From the NCBI RefSeq assembly GCF_004682055.1, contig NZ_QUZU01000033.1, forward strand, positions 1-64,000: 64,000 nucleotides of DNA, given 5' to 3'. How positions within the stretch are numbered: position 1 is the first letter of the stretch; every line of letters starts with the position of its first letter. The notes under the pieces were generated by a model. It did not search any database and had not been told where the DNA came from. It worked only from the letters and a program-made list of their open reading frames with translations. The DNA is from Pseudomonas kairouanensis. GTDB taxonomy: Bacteria > Pseudomonadota > Gammaproteobacteria > Pseudomonadales > Pseudomonadaceae. A program made the position numbers and the translations under genes. This document shows positions 9,322-17,067 of this stretch, in pieces.

Positions 9322-10169
9322 CAGGTGCTCACTTTGATCAGGATGATCCCGCAAACAATGACGAACGCCGAAAGCATCCGCCGCCAGCCGAACCGCTCGT
9401 GAAAAAACAGCGCGGCAATAATGGCGCCGATAATAACACTGGTCTCGCGCAGCGCTGAGACCTTAGCCACAGCGTCCAGCGACAGCGCAAACAGCACCAG
9501 GCCGTAGGACGTGAGGTAAAAAACGCCGCCCATGACGCCGACTTTCCAATGGTTGCGAATGGCCTCTGCGAAGGCCACATGCTTTTTGATAACCGCCAGC
9601 GCCGGAATCGGAATGCTCTGGAATACCGTCAGATAGAGGATGTATTGCAGCACCGTCTCGCTGGCTCTTACACCCTTGGCATCCACCACTGTGTAGGACG
9701 CGATAAATGCACCCGCACACACCGCCATCAGGATCGGTTTAAACATACGCGCGGTCATCCTGCGCACGAATGTCAGGCTGATAATGCCGACACAGATCAG
9801 CAACACCCCTGCCATTGCGTAGGGCGATAGCTGCTCATGCAGCAGAAAGCAGGAAAACAGCGCGACTAAAACCGGCGGCACCCCACGCATGACCGGGTAG
9901 ACCTGCCCAAAGTCGCCGGTCTCATACGCCTTGATCAGAAATAATCGATAGGCCGTGTTGAGCACCACGGAAACCAGCACATAGCCCCACACCTGTGGGC
10001 TTGGCGCATTGACCAGCGGCAACGCCGCCAGGCAGATCAGCAGCGCCGTACCATCGACCATCGCCAAGGTCATGAAGCGACTGCTCCCCGCCCGAACGAC
10101 CGCGTTCCAGGTGGCGTGCATGAAGGCGGAGATCAAAACGAGGGTGATGGCGATGTCGGAGTTGTCCAT
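9321..10169 (-). CDS. EamA/DMT-superfamily transporter
   Basis: This 282-aa protein has about ten transmembrane segments in two EamA repeats (WNAVVRAGSSRF...; TSYGLVLFALSLDAVAKVSALRETSVI...). The repeat ends with PxxxxxxFFHERFGWRRMLSAFVIVCGI. Members export amino acids or metabolites. The start is uncertain: 10169 (MDNSDIAITLVLIS) fits the fold, while an upstream ATG at 10217 adds 16 residues without a clear ribosome site. It is the first gene of a two-gene operon with the LysR regulator. Confidence 0.82.
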   Translation of the reverse strand: MDNSDIAITLVLISAFMHATWNAVVRAGSSRFMTLAMVDGTALLICLAALPLVNAPSPQVWGYVLVSVVLNTAYRLFLIKAYETGDFGQVYPVMRGVPPVLVALFSCFLLHEQLSPYAMAGVLLICVGIISLTFVRRMTARMFKPILMAVCAGAFIASYTVVDAKGVRASETVLQYILYLTVFQSIPIPALAVIKKHVAFAEAIRNHWKVGVMGGVFYLTSYGLVLFALSLDAVAKVSALRETSVIIGAIIAALFFHERFGWRRMLSAFVIVCGIILIKVST

Positions 10170-10444
10170 GGGGCTCGGGCGGGCGGGGAAATGAAGGCGG
10201 CTATTTAACGCAGTCATCTGCCAGGGTCAGAAGCGAAAGCTCGTCAGTGCTGCCGTTAAAAACCGTCATGGTTTGTAAAGGGCCAGCAAGTCACCTCCCT
10301 TTAAATTGCAGGACGTTTCCGAGACAATCCCCGCCGCCTTGTGGCTGTTGGAATGGATGGCTAGTCTTCGGCCCGTCGCTGGTTTTCAGTGATCGGGTTT
10401 AGCAGCCTGAGTTCAATAGGCACACGGTTCACATCTCCTTTTAT

Positions 10445-10522
10445 GGTGGCTGTGCGTGGGGCACCCTCGGGTGCGCTGGTGTTCCTATTGGCCAGTCTGC
10501 TAACCCGCGTACAGCTGCCACC
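10445..10522 (+). ncRNA. C4-antisense-like structured RNA leader
   Basis: A closing stem GGTGGC (10445-10450) / GCCACC (10517-10522) encloses two hairpins: GCACC-CTCG-GGTGC (10461-10474) and CTGG...CCAG (10476-10495). A single-stranded CTGCTAAC (10497-10504) follows. This layout and the CCTCGGGTGC and CCCGCGTAC segments resemble the C4 antisense RNA family. In that family, unpaired segments bind sequences flanking a downstream ribosome site. CTGCTAAC is indeed complementary, with one bulge, to GTTTAGCAGC, which occurs at 10397-10406 and 10527-10536. It lies 52 bp upstream of the DUF6124-type gene. The family assignment is from memory of the pattern. Confidence 0.5.
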
Positions 10523-10573
10523 TATCGTTTAGCAGCGTTAGTGGTCGCTCCCGTCTTCAATAGGAGTTACACC

Positions 10574-10822
10574 ATGACCAAAGCACTCCCCGATCCACCC
10601 CTCGATTGCCTCGTCGCCAACGAAAATCTCAGTTTCGAAGACGCCCAACTTTATATCGCTCACCTGATCCACAGCGCCTCGGCCACGGTGTGGGACTGTT
10701 GTGAGCACCTGCCGCCGCACGACCGCGCGAAAATTCATGCGGTGGGGCATTTGCTGGAAATGGCCAAGACGGTGGTAGATCGCACCATCGAGTGCCTGCC
10801 TCGGACCCAGCACGCGGTCTAA
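10574..10822 (+). CDS. Small hypothetical protein, DUF6124-type
   Basis: This 82-aa soluble protein has no signal peptide. It begins MTKALPDPPLDCLVANENLSFEDAQLYIAHLI, with a largely helical remainder, like the small Pseudomonas DUF6124/DUF3077 group. The start at 10574 has TAGGAG 7 nt upstream. Its leader holds the C4-like RNA, suggesting post-transcriptional control. Function unknown. Confidence 0.75.
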   Translation: MTKALPDPPLDCLVANENLSFEDAQLYIAHLIHSASATVWDCCEHLPPHDRAKIHAVGHLLEMAKTVVDRTIECLPRTQHAV

Positions 10823-10853
10823 AAACCACTGCAATGCCAATGTGAAATCCGAT

Positions 10854-10948
10854 AAATGTGGGAGGGGGCTTGCTCCCGATAGCGGTGGTTCAGTCACAGT
10901 TGTATTGGCTGATAGACCGCTATCGGGAGCAAGCCCCCTCCCACATTT
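10854..10948. repeat. REPIN (two inverted REP arms, GGGGGC type)
   Basis: AAATGTGGGAGGGGGCTTGC and its reverse complement flank a 45-50 bp spacer. This is the typical Pseudomonas REPIN layout, in the CTCCCGATAGC subtype. It lies between the DUF6124-type gene and the hydrolase gene. Confidence 0.9.
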
Positions 10949-11065
10949 TGATTTTCACTAGGATTGAGTTTTTGGTTATTAATAAATAGCTTCTTATTCC
11001 TTAACGAATATAACCCTCGTCCCTATACTATTCAGCAACGTTAAACGCTGCAGGAGGGCACACCC

Positions 11066-11647
11066 ATGCACAGCGAGTCGATTCGTTACCTGATCGTGCC
11101 GGGCTGGCAAGGATCGCCAGAAGATCATTGGCAAACCCATTGGCAGAACAGCCTGCCCAACAGCGCCCGTGTGGAGCAGGCCGATTGGCTGACACCGCGT
11201 CGCGAAGACTGGGTGGCAGCGTTGGCCGAGGCTATCGCGGCCGACAGCACGCCGGTGATTTTGATCGCCCACAGCCTGGGTTGCATCACGGTGGCCCATT
11301 GGGCGGCTACAGCGCCGGTGCAGTTTCTGCGTCAGGTACGGGGTGCCTTGCTGGTGGCTCCGGCCGATGTGGAGCGACCTGCCTGCTCACCTGCCTTGCG
11401 TAACTTCGCACCGATTCCGACCGACCTGCTGCCGTTTCCCAGCCAGGTGGTGAGCTCCGACAACGACAGCGCCGTCAGCGCCCCACGGGCCCTGGAACTG
11501 GCGCGCAATTGGGGCGCCGAAGCCGGCATTTTGTCGGGCGCCGGCCATATCAATGTGAAGTCCGGCCACCAGCGCTGGGAGCAGGGTTTCGCCTATCTTT
11601 ATCGCCTGCAAAGCCGCCTTGAGCATCACGCCCGGCGCACTGCCTGA
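11066..11647 (+). CDS. RBBP9/YdeN-type serine hydrolase
   Basis: This 193-aa alpha/beta hydrolase has N-terminal YLIVPGWQGSPEDHWQTHW and the nucleophile elbow AHSLG (Ser about residue 76). The acid lies near SDNDSAVS and the catalytic His near GAGHINVKSGH. These are the hallmarks of the short RBBP9 family. The natural substrate is not known. An AGGAGG-like site precedes the ATG. It is 50 bp upstream of the AAA+ activator gene and probably co-transcribed. Confidence 0.85.
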   Translation: MHSESIRYLIVPGWQGSPEDHWQTHWQNSLPNSARVEQADWLTPRREDWVAALAEAIAADSTPVILIAHSLGCITVAHWAATAPVQFLRQVRGALLVAPADVERPACSPALRNFAPIPTDLLPFPSQVVSSDNDSAVSAPRALELARNWGAEAGILSGAGHINVKSGHQRWEQGFAYLYRLQSRLEHHARRTA

Positions 11648-11697
11648 ACATTTTTCAACGCCCCGTCCCTTGAGTGGATTTGGGGCGGGAGCCTGCC

Positions 11698-12624
11698 ATG
11701 AGTCTGCATGAAACCTACGGCCAGCCACTGCTGACCTTCCCCGACGCCGATAAAAGCCCGCTGAGCATCCGCGCCAAGGCCTTGGTGTTCGTCGACCCGC
11801 GCTCGCGCCAACTGCGCGAAGACCTCGAAAGCCTCGCCCCCCGTGCCTTGCCCGTGTTGATTCGTGGCGAGACCGGCAGCGGCAAAGAACTGCTGGCGCG
11901 CCACATTCACCGGGGCAGTGATCGCGGCGGCTTGTTTGTGTCGGTCAACTGCGGCGCCATCAGCCCGACTTACGCCGACGCCGAGCTGTTCGGCTATGCC
12001 GCCGGCAGCCACAGTGGTGCGGCCAGCAGCCGGGCAGGGTGGTTTGGTTCGGCCAATGGCGGCACCTTGTACCTGGATGAGATCGGCGACTTGCCGCTGC
12101 CGATCCAGGTCAAGTTGCTCTCCGCCCTGGAGAACCACGAAGTCACCCGCGTGGGAGCCCACCAACCAAGCCCGGTGGATGTGCGCCTGGTGGCGGCCAC
12201 CAGCATCGACCTGGCCCAGGCCGTGGCGGCGGGCAAGTTCCATGAGCGCCTGTTCCATTACCTGAGCGAAGGCCAGCTGGAGCTACCCGCGCTGCGCGAG
12301 CGGGTCGGCGACATCCTGTCCCTGGCCGAATATTTCCTGGGCATCTACAGTCAGCGCCTGGACCTGCCGGTGCCGCTGATCAGCGATGCCGCTCAGCAGG
12401 TGCTGGAGCACCACAGCTGGCCGGGCAATACCCGCGAGCTGGAAAACGTTATTCACTTTGCGTTGCTGGTGAGCAGTGGCGACGAGATTTTGCCCGAGCA
12501 TCTGAACCTACCGGTGGCGGGCTCGCCGCTTGAGCAAGTGCAGCGGATTTTCAACAGCGCGAGTCCGGCGGAGCAGGAAATATTAAGAAAATTCCTGCAT
12601 GAGCAAAATGGAATATCAACGTGA
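11698..12624 (+). CDS. Sigma-54 activator-like AAA+ protein lacking canonical GAFTGA and HTH
   Basis: This 308-aa protein is essentially one AAA+ domain of the NtrC class: Walker A GETGSGKE (57-64), Walker B GGTLYLDEIGD (121-131), and an arginine-finger region (HERLFHYLSEGQLELPALRER). There is no N-terminal receiver or PAS domain. The C-terminus stops after about 35 residues (SPAEQEILRKFLHEQN) without a recognisable Fis-type helix-turn-helix. The loop that contacts sigma-54, normally GAFTGA, reads GSHSGA (103-108). The start has GGGAG 7 nt upstream. It may be a co-activator, a degenerate activator, or one relying on a partner for DNA binding. The orphan MetQ gene follows. Confidence 0.8.
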   Translation: MSLHETYGQPLLTFPDADKSPLSIRAKALVFVDPRSRQLREDLESLAPRALPVLIRGETGSGKELLARHIHRGSDRGGLFVSVNCGAISPTYADAELFGYAAGSHSGAASSRAGWFGSANGGTLYLDEIGDLPLPIQVKLLSALENHEVTRVGAHQPSPVDVRLVAATSIDLAQAVAAGKFHERLFHYLSEGQLELPALRERVGDILSLAEYFLGIYSQRLDLPVPLISDAAQQVLEHHSWPGNTRELENVIHFALLVSSGDEILPEHLNLPVAGSPLEQVQRIFNSASPAEQEILRKFLHEQNGIST

Positions 12625-12751
12625 ATAAAAGATATTGTTCGGGAATAAAAAATCTAGGTATTGTCACTCCCACGCCGCGATAGCATTTCGCTGGCACACT
12701 CTATAAAAACGGTCGTCACAGACGCCCTCGGAATTCCGATAAGGACACTGC

Positions 12752-13534
12752 ATGAAAAAGGTTCTGTTGTTTACCGCACTGGCGGCTGCCCTGACTGCAA
12801 GCCTGGCCCAGGCCAACGAGAAGCTGGTGGTTGCCGCCACCCCGATCCCGCACGCGGAGATCCTCGAACTGGTCAAGCCAACCCTGGCCAAAGAAGGCGT
12901 GGACCTGGAAATCAAAGTCTTCACCGACTACGTACAACCCAACGTACAAGTGGCCGAAAAGCGCCTGGACGCCAACTACTTCCAGACCCTGCCGTACCTC
13001 GAAAACTTCAACAAGGGCAAAGGCACCAACCTGGTGACCGTGGTCGGCGTGCACGTTGAACCGTTCGGCGGCTACTCGAAAAAGATCAAGAAAATTGAAG
13101 ACCTGAAAGACGGCGCCACCGTGGCCATCCCCAACGAAGGCTCCAATAGCGGCCGTGCCCTGTTGCTGCTGCAAAAGGCTGGCGTGATCACCCTGAAAGA
13201 TCCAACCAACGCCCTGGCCACGCCGAAAGACATCGCCAGCAACCCCAAACACCTGAAATTCAAAGAGCTGGAATCGGCCCTGCTGCCGCGCGTGCTGGAC
13301 CAGGTTGACCTGGACCTGATCAACACCAACTACGCCCTGGAAGCTGGCCTGAACCCAGCCAAAGACGCGCTGATCCTGGAAAGCGCTGATTCGCCGTACG
13401 TGAACTTCCTGGTGGCCCGCCCGGACAACAAGGACAGCGACGCTATCCAGAAGCTGTCCAAGGCCCTGACCAGCCCGGAAGTCAAAGCTTTCATCGAGAA
13501 GAAATACAGCGGCGCGGTGGTGCCAGCGTTCTGA
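12752..13534 (+). CDS. MetQ/NlpA-family substrate-binding protein (orphan)
   Basis: This 260-aa exported protein has a Sec signal peptide (about 1-21, SLAQA|NE), then the NlpA/MetQ lipoprotein fold (AATPIPHAEILELVKPTLAKEGVDLEI; NEGSNSGRALLLLQKAG). No lipobox Cys is visible. It would capture methionine or a related sulfur compound in the periplasm. There is no permease or ATPase beside it, so it may serve the metNI genes at 26.7-28.5 kb. An intrinsic terminator follows, so it is monocistronic. Confidence 0.88.
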   Translation: MKKVLLFTALAAALTASLAQANEKLVVAATPIPHAEILELVKPTLAKEGVDLEIKVFTDYVQPNVQVAEKRLDANYFQTLPYLENFNKGKGTNLVTVVGVHVEPFGGYSKKIKKIEDLKDGATVAIPNEGSNSGRALLLLQKAGVITLKDPTNALATPKDIASNPKHLKFKELESALLPRVLDQVDLDLINTNYALEAGLNPAKDALILESADSPYVNFLVARPDNKDSDAIQKLSKALTSPEVKAFIEKKYSGAVVPAF

Positions 13535-13562
13535 TGTAACCCAAAACCCCCTTCAAGGTTTC

Positions 13563-13596
13563 AACGCCGGCGGCTTGTATAGCGTCGGCGTTTTTT
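13563..13596 (+). terminator. Intrinsic terminator after orphan metQ
   Basis: AACGCCGGCG and CGTCGGCGTT form a 10-bp stem with one G-T wobble and a 10-nt loop, running into six T residues. Confidence 0.85.
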
Positions 13597-13618
13597 ATAG
13601 TTGGAATGCGGTCAAAAC

Positions 13619-13710
13619 TGTGGGAGCGGGCTTGCTCGCGAAGGCGGTGTATCAGTGTCGGATGTGCTGACTGATACGCCGCATTCGCGAGCAAGCCCGC
13701 TCCCACATTT
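13619..13710. repeat. REPIN (GCGGGC type)
   Basis: TGTGGGAGCGGGCTTGCTCG and its inverted copy are separated by about 45 bp. The element lies between the metQ terminator and a tiny ORF on the other strand. Confidence 0.9.
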
Positions 13711-13723
13711 GAACTGCGTAGGC

Positions 13724-13813
13724 TCACATAACTCGTGTGTTGATCGCCCTACGCAACGCCATCAACCACTTCACCAACTCCTGCGGATCCATCGGCTTCG
13801 CTTCTTTCATCAT
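13724..13813 (-). CDS. Possible 29-aa small protein
   Basis: An ATG-ATG start at 13813/13810 is preceded by GAGGGA about 9 nt upstream. The frame encodes MMKEAKPMDPQELVKWLMAL... and ends in TGA after 29 residues. The peptide is amphipathic and charged, with in-frame composition unlike random high-GC sequence. It ends next to a REPIN. It could be a genuine small protein or the relic of a longer gene. No homology can be asserted. Confidence 0.3.
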   Translation of the reverse strand: MMKEAKPMDPQELVKWLMALRRAINTRVM

Positions 13814-13954
13814 TCATTCCCTCGAATCACAGACCCCAAGACCATAGCCCTCACCCGGCAAACCCGCGAATCCGGCGGTTATCTTTTTGGGTGATATCAA
13901 TATGCTATTTGGGTATTTAAATTTTCGTTTTTATACCCTTAAAGTTCGCCCTAC

Positions 13955-14010
13955 CCGACGTTACCCACGTCGGATCGAACCGCGCACGCCGCATTACCCT
14001 TGCGGCGTTT
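13955..14010 (+). promoter_or_regulatory. Twin hairpins with identical TTACCC loops before an ABC operon
   Basis: CCGACGT (13955-13961) pairs with ACGTCGG (13967-13973) around TACCC. ACGCCGCA (13986-13993) pairs with TGCGGCGT (14001-14008) around TTACCCT and runs into a short T tract, 11 nt before the ATG at 14021. Both loops therefore display TTACCC. The pair fits a leader attenuator or a binding site for an RNA-binding protein. Upstream, a GGGTAT...ATACCC dyad (13911-13938) may be an operator. The 486-bp gap from 13535 otherwise holds only the terminator, REPIN and tiny ORF listed above. Confidence 0.45.
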
Positions 14011-14020
14011 TGGACCTCCG

Positions 14021-14686
14021 ATGACCTTCGATTTCGCATTTATCCTCAGCACCTTGCCGGCGTTTTTAAAAGCCGTGGGGGTGACGCTGCAAGTGGGCCT
14101 GATCGCCATTGCCACCTCCTTGCTGGTGGCGCTGATCAACGCTGCACTGCTGGTGTTCCGCACGCCGTACCTGTCGCGCCTGGTGGCGCTGTACGTGGAG
14201 CTGGCGCGCAACACGCCGCTGCTGATCCAACTGTTTTTCGTCTACTTCGCGCTGCCGGCCCTGGGCTTCAATATCTCTGGCTTCTGGGCGGCGATCATCA
14301 CCATGACCTTCCTGGGCGGCGCCTACCTCACCGAAGTGTTGCGCGCCGGGGTGGAAGCGGTGCCGCTGGCGCAGATCGAGTCGGGCAAGTCCATCGGCCT
14401 GTCGGACTGGCAGCTGCTGCGCCATGTGATCCTGCCCCAGGCCGGCATCCTCAGCCTGCCGGCGCTGTTCGCCAATTTCATCTTCCTGCTCAAGGAAACC
14501 ACCGTGGTCTCCGCCGTGGCGGTGCCGGAGATTCTCTACACCACCAAGAGCTACATCGCCCTGTACTACAAAACCTATGAAATGCTTGCCGTGCTCACGC
14601 TGATTTGCGTGCTGCTGTTCTTGCCCCTGTCGCTGCTGCTCAGCCGCCTGGAAAGGAGGCTCCAGCATGGCCAGTTCGGGTCTTGA
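14021..14686 (+). CDS. Polar amino acid ABC transporter permease
   Basis: This 221-aa inner-membrane protein of the His/Glu/Gln (HisM/GlnP) family has five transmembrane helices. The EAA coupling motif is around residues 130-150 (AQIESGKSIGLSDWQLLRHVILPQA). The ATG at 14021 is preferred to a TTG at 14000. It is the first gene of a four-gene operon with another permease, an ATPase and a binding protein, all overlapping. Confidence 0.9.
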   Translation: MTFDFAFILSTLPAFLKAVGVTLQVGLIAIATSLLVALINAALLVFRTPYLSRLVALYVELARNTPLLIQLFFVYFALPALGFNISGFWAAIITMTFLGGAYLTEVLRAGVEAVPLAQIESGKSIGLSDWQLLRHVILPQAGILSLPALFANFIFLLKETTVVSAVAVPEILYTTKSYIALYYKTYEMLAVLTLICVLLFLPLSLLLSRLERRLQHGQFGS

Positions 14687-15326
14687 GTTGTTGTGGGTGT
14701 CGTTGCCCCAATTGGGCAAGGGCGCTGCGCAAACCCTGTCGATTTCATTTTTGAGCATCGCCTTCAGCACCATTGGCGGCGTGTTGTATGGCGTGCTGCG
14801 CACCTTGAATAACCGGCTGATCAACGCGGTGCTGCGGGTGTACCTGGAGCTGTTCCGCGCGATTCCGGTGTTGGTGTGGTTGTACCTGCTGTTTTTTGGC
14901 CTGCCGATTTTCTTTGGCCTGAGCATCCCCAGCTTCTGGTGCGCGGTGCTGGTGCTGTCGTTGTGGGGCGCCAGTGAAGTGGGCGAAGTGGTACGCGGCG
15001 CGTTGCATTCGCTGCCCCGTGGCCAGCGCGAGGCGGGCTTGTCGATTGGCCTTTCCGACCCGCAGCTGTACGGCTACGTGCTGTTGCCCCAGGCGCTCAA
15101 GCGCATGACGCCGCCGACCATCAACGTCTACACGCGCATCATCAAGACCAGCTCGCTGGCGGTGCTGATCGGTGTGGTGGATGTGATCAAGGTCGGCCAG
15201 CAAATCATCGAACGCACCTACGAATCGGTATTGATTTACGGCGTGCTGTTCCTGTTTTTCTTCTTTATCTGCTACCCGTTGTCGGCCGCCTCCAAGGTGC
15301 TGGAACGGCGCTGGGCCCAAGCATGA
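14667..15326 (+). CDS. Polar amino acid ABC transporter permease
   Basis: This 219-aa protein of the same family carries the EAA loop REAGLSIGLSDPQLYGYVLLPQALKRM. It overlaps the preceding permease by 20 bp, so the two form a heterodimeric channel made from one transcript. Confidence 0.9.
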   Translation: MASSGLELLWVSLPQLGKGAAQTLSISFLSIAFSTIGGVLYGVLRTLNNRLINAVLRVYLELFRAIPVLVWLYLLFFGLPIFFGLSIPSFWCAVLVLSLWGASEVGEVVRGALHSLPRGQREAGLSIGLSDPQLYGYVLLPQALKRMTPPTINVYTRIIKTSSLAVLIGVVDVIKVGQQIIERTYESVLIYGVLFLFFFFICYPLSAASKVLERRWAQA

Positions 15327-16099
15327 GCGCATTGATCGAGTTCCAGGGTTTCAACAAATTCTTCGGCGAACAGCAGGTGCTCAAGGGCATCGACCTTAAG
15401 GTGCAAAGCGGCGAAGTGGTGGTGATCCTCGGCCCCAGCGGCTGCGGCAAAAGCACCTTGCTGCGTTGCCTCAACGGTTTGGAAGTGGCCCACAGCGGCA
15501 GCCTGCGCTTTGCTGGCAATGAGCTGTTGGACAAAAAAACCGACTGGCGCCAAGTGCGCCAAGACATCGGCATGGTGTTCCAGAGTTACCACCTGTTCCC
15601 GCACATGAGCGTGCTCGACAACATCCTGCTGGGCCCGCTGAAAGTGCAAAAACGCGACCCTCGCGAAGCCCGCGAGCAAGCCGAAAAATTGCTGGAGCGC
15701 GTAGGGCTTGCCGACAAGCGCGACGCCTTCCCACGCCAACTCTCGGGTGGGCAGCAGCAACGCATCGCCATCGTGCGCTCGTTGTGCATGAACCCCCAGG
15801 TCATGTTGTTTGACGAAGTCACCGCCGCCCTCGACCCGGAAATGGTCAAGGAAGTGCTGGAAGTGATCCAGGGCCTGGCCCGCGATGGCATGACCCTGCT
15901 GATCGTCACCCACGAAATGGCCTTCGCCCGCGCCGTCGCCGACCGCGTGGTGTTTATGGAGGCCGGTCGCATCCTCGAACAGAACACCCCCGAAGAATTC
16001 TTTACGAACCCGCAAACCGCACGCGCGCAGCAGTTCCTGGAGAAATTCTCCTTTGTGTCAACACTGCCCAAGAAAACCAAGGAACTGGAGCTGCTATGA
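15323..16099 (+). CDS. Polar amino acid ABC transporter ATPase
   Basis: This 258-aa cytoplasmic ATPase has Walker A GPSGCGKST (about 34-42), signature LSGGQQQR, Walker B VMLFDEVTAALD and switch His in IVTHEMAFA. The closest style is GlnQ/HisP. The Walker B tail reads VTAALD where most relatives have PTSALD. It overlaps the permease by 4 bp and the binding protein by 4 bp (ATGA), giving tight coupling. Confidence 0.92.
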   Translation: MSALIEFQGFNKFFGEQQVLKGIDLKVQSGEVVVILGPSGCGKSTLLRCLNGLEVAHSGSLRFAGNELLDKKTDWRQVRQDIGMVFQSYHLFPHMSVLDNILLGPLKVQKRDPREAREQAEKLLERVGLADKRDAFPRQLSGGQQQRIAIVRSLCMNPQVMLFDEVTAALDPEMVKEVLEVIQGLARDGMTLLIVTHEMAFARAVADRVVFMEAGRILEQNTPEEFFTNPQTARAQQFLEKFSFVSTLPKKTKELELL

Positions 16100-16950
16100 A
16101 AAAGTTACTGCTGCCACTGCTAGCCGTCGCCGTACTGGCCGGCTGCGATAAAAAGGTCGAAGAGCCTGCCAAGCCAGCGGCGGCTGCCGCGAGCTACCTC
16201 GACAAGATCAAGGCCCGCGACAAGCTGATCGTCGGCGTCTTTACCGACAAGCCGCCGTTCGGTTTTGTGAACGAGGCCGGCCGCTATGTGGGTTTTGATA
16301 CCGACATCGGCCGCCAATTCGCCAAGGACCTGCTGGGCGATGAAAACAAAGTCGAGTTCGTCGCCGTCGAGCCGGCCAGCCGTATTCCGTTTTTGCAAAG
16401 CGACAAGGTCGACCTGATTCTCGCCAACATGACCGTGACCCCGGAGCGCAAGGAAGCGGTGGACTTCACCAACCCCAACCTGAAAGTCGCGGTGCAGGCC
16501 CTGGTGCCGAATGACAGCGCAGTCAAAAGCCTGGACGACCTGGCCACCCGCACCACCATCGTCACCACCGGCACCACCGCCGATATCTGGCTGACCAAAA
16601 ACCACCCGGACTGGAAACTGCTCAAGTTCGAGAAAAACTCCGAGTCGCTGCAAGCGCTGTCGGCCGGTCGTGGTGATGCTTATGCCCAAGACAACCTGGT
16701 GCTGTTCAGCTGGGCCAAGCAGAACCCGGGCTACCGCGTGCTGGAAGAAAAACTCGGTGACGAAGCGCCGATTGCGCCGGCGGTGAAGAAGGGCAACACC
16801 GAACTGCGTGACTGGGTGAATGCCGAGTTGGCGAAGTTGGGTGAGGAGAAATTCCTGCTCAAACTGTATGACCAGTACGTGCGTAAAGAGCTGAGCGATG
16901 ACACCAAGCCTGAGAGTGTGATTGTTGAAGGCGGGAAGTGGCAGGGCTGA
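16096..16950 (+). CDS. Amino acid-binding lipoprotein of ABC transporter
   Basis: This 284-aa lipoprotein has lipobox VLAG|C (Cys about residue 16). A family-3 solute-binding domain follows (DKLIVGVFTDKPPFGFVNEAGRYVGFDTDIG..., DLILANMTVTPERKEAVDFTNP). The pattern resembles cysteine/glutamine-type binding proteins such as PEB1 and CjaA. Given the sulfur-rich neighbourhood a sulfur amino acid is plausible but unproven. It is the last gene of the operon. Confidence 0.88.
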   Translation: MKKLLLPLLAVAVLAGCDKKVEEPAKPAAAAASYLDKIKARDKLIVGVFTDKPPFGFVNEAGRYVGFDTDIGRQFAKDLLGDENKVEFVAVEPASRIPFLQSDKVDLILANMTVTPERKEAVDFTNPNLKVAVQALVPNDSAVKSLDDLATRTTIVTTGTTADIWLTKNHPDWKLLKFEKNSESLQALSAGRGDAYAQDNLVLFSWAKQNPGYRVLEEKLGDEAPIAPAVKKGNTELRDWVNAELAKLGEEKFLLKLYDQYVRKELSDDTKPESVIVEGGKWQG

Positions 16951-16954
16951 TATC

Positions 16955-17048
16955 GCTATCGGGGGCAAGCCCCCTCCCACATTTGACTGTATTCACATAT
17001 CGACATCTGTGAACCCGATCCAGTGTGGGAGGGGGCTTGCCCCCGATG
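16955..17048. repeat. Tail-to-tail REP pair
   Basis: Two GGGGGC-type REP arms are arranged with their GTGGGAG ends facing inward (CGGGGGCAAGCCCCCTCCCA ... TGTGGGAGGGGGCTTGCCCC). This is the reverse of the usual REPIN order. It separates the convergent binding-protein and ATPase genes and may act as a bidirectional terminator. Confidence 0.85.
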
Positions 17049-17067
17049 AGGCCCGCCCAGTCACCGC

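Noticed and set aside
8314..10573. LysR/EamA region as a mobile insertion
   Set aside because: No flanking repeats, integrase or base-composition break is visible.
12690..12712. Possible sigma-54 promoter (TGGCAC) before the orphan metQ
   Set aside because: The -24 TGGCAC is present, but the matching -12 GC element is missing at the right spacing.
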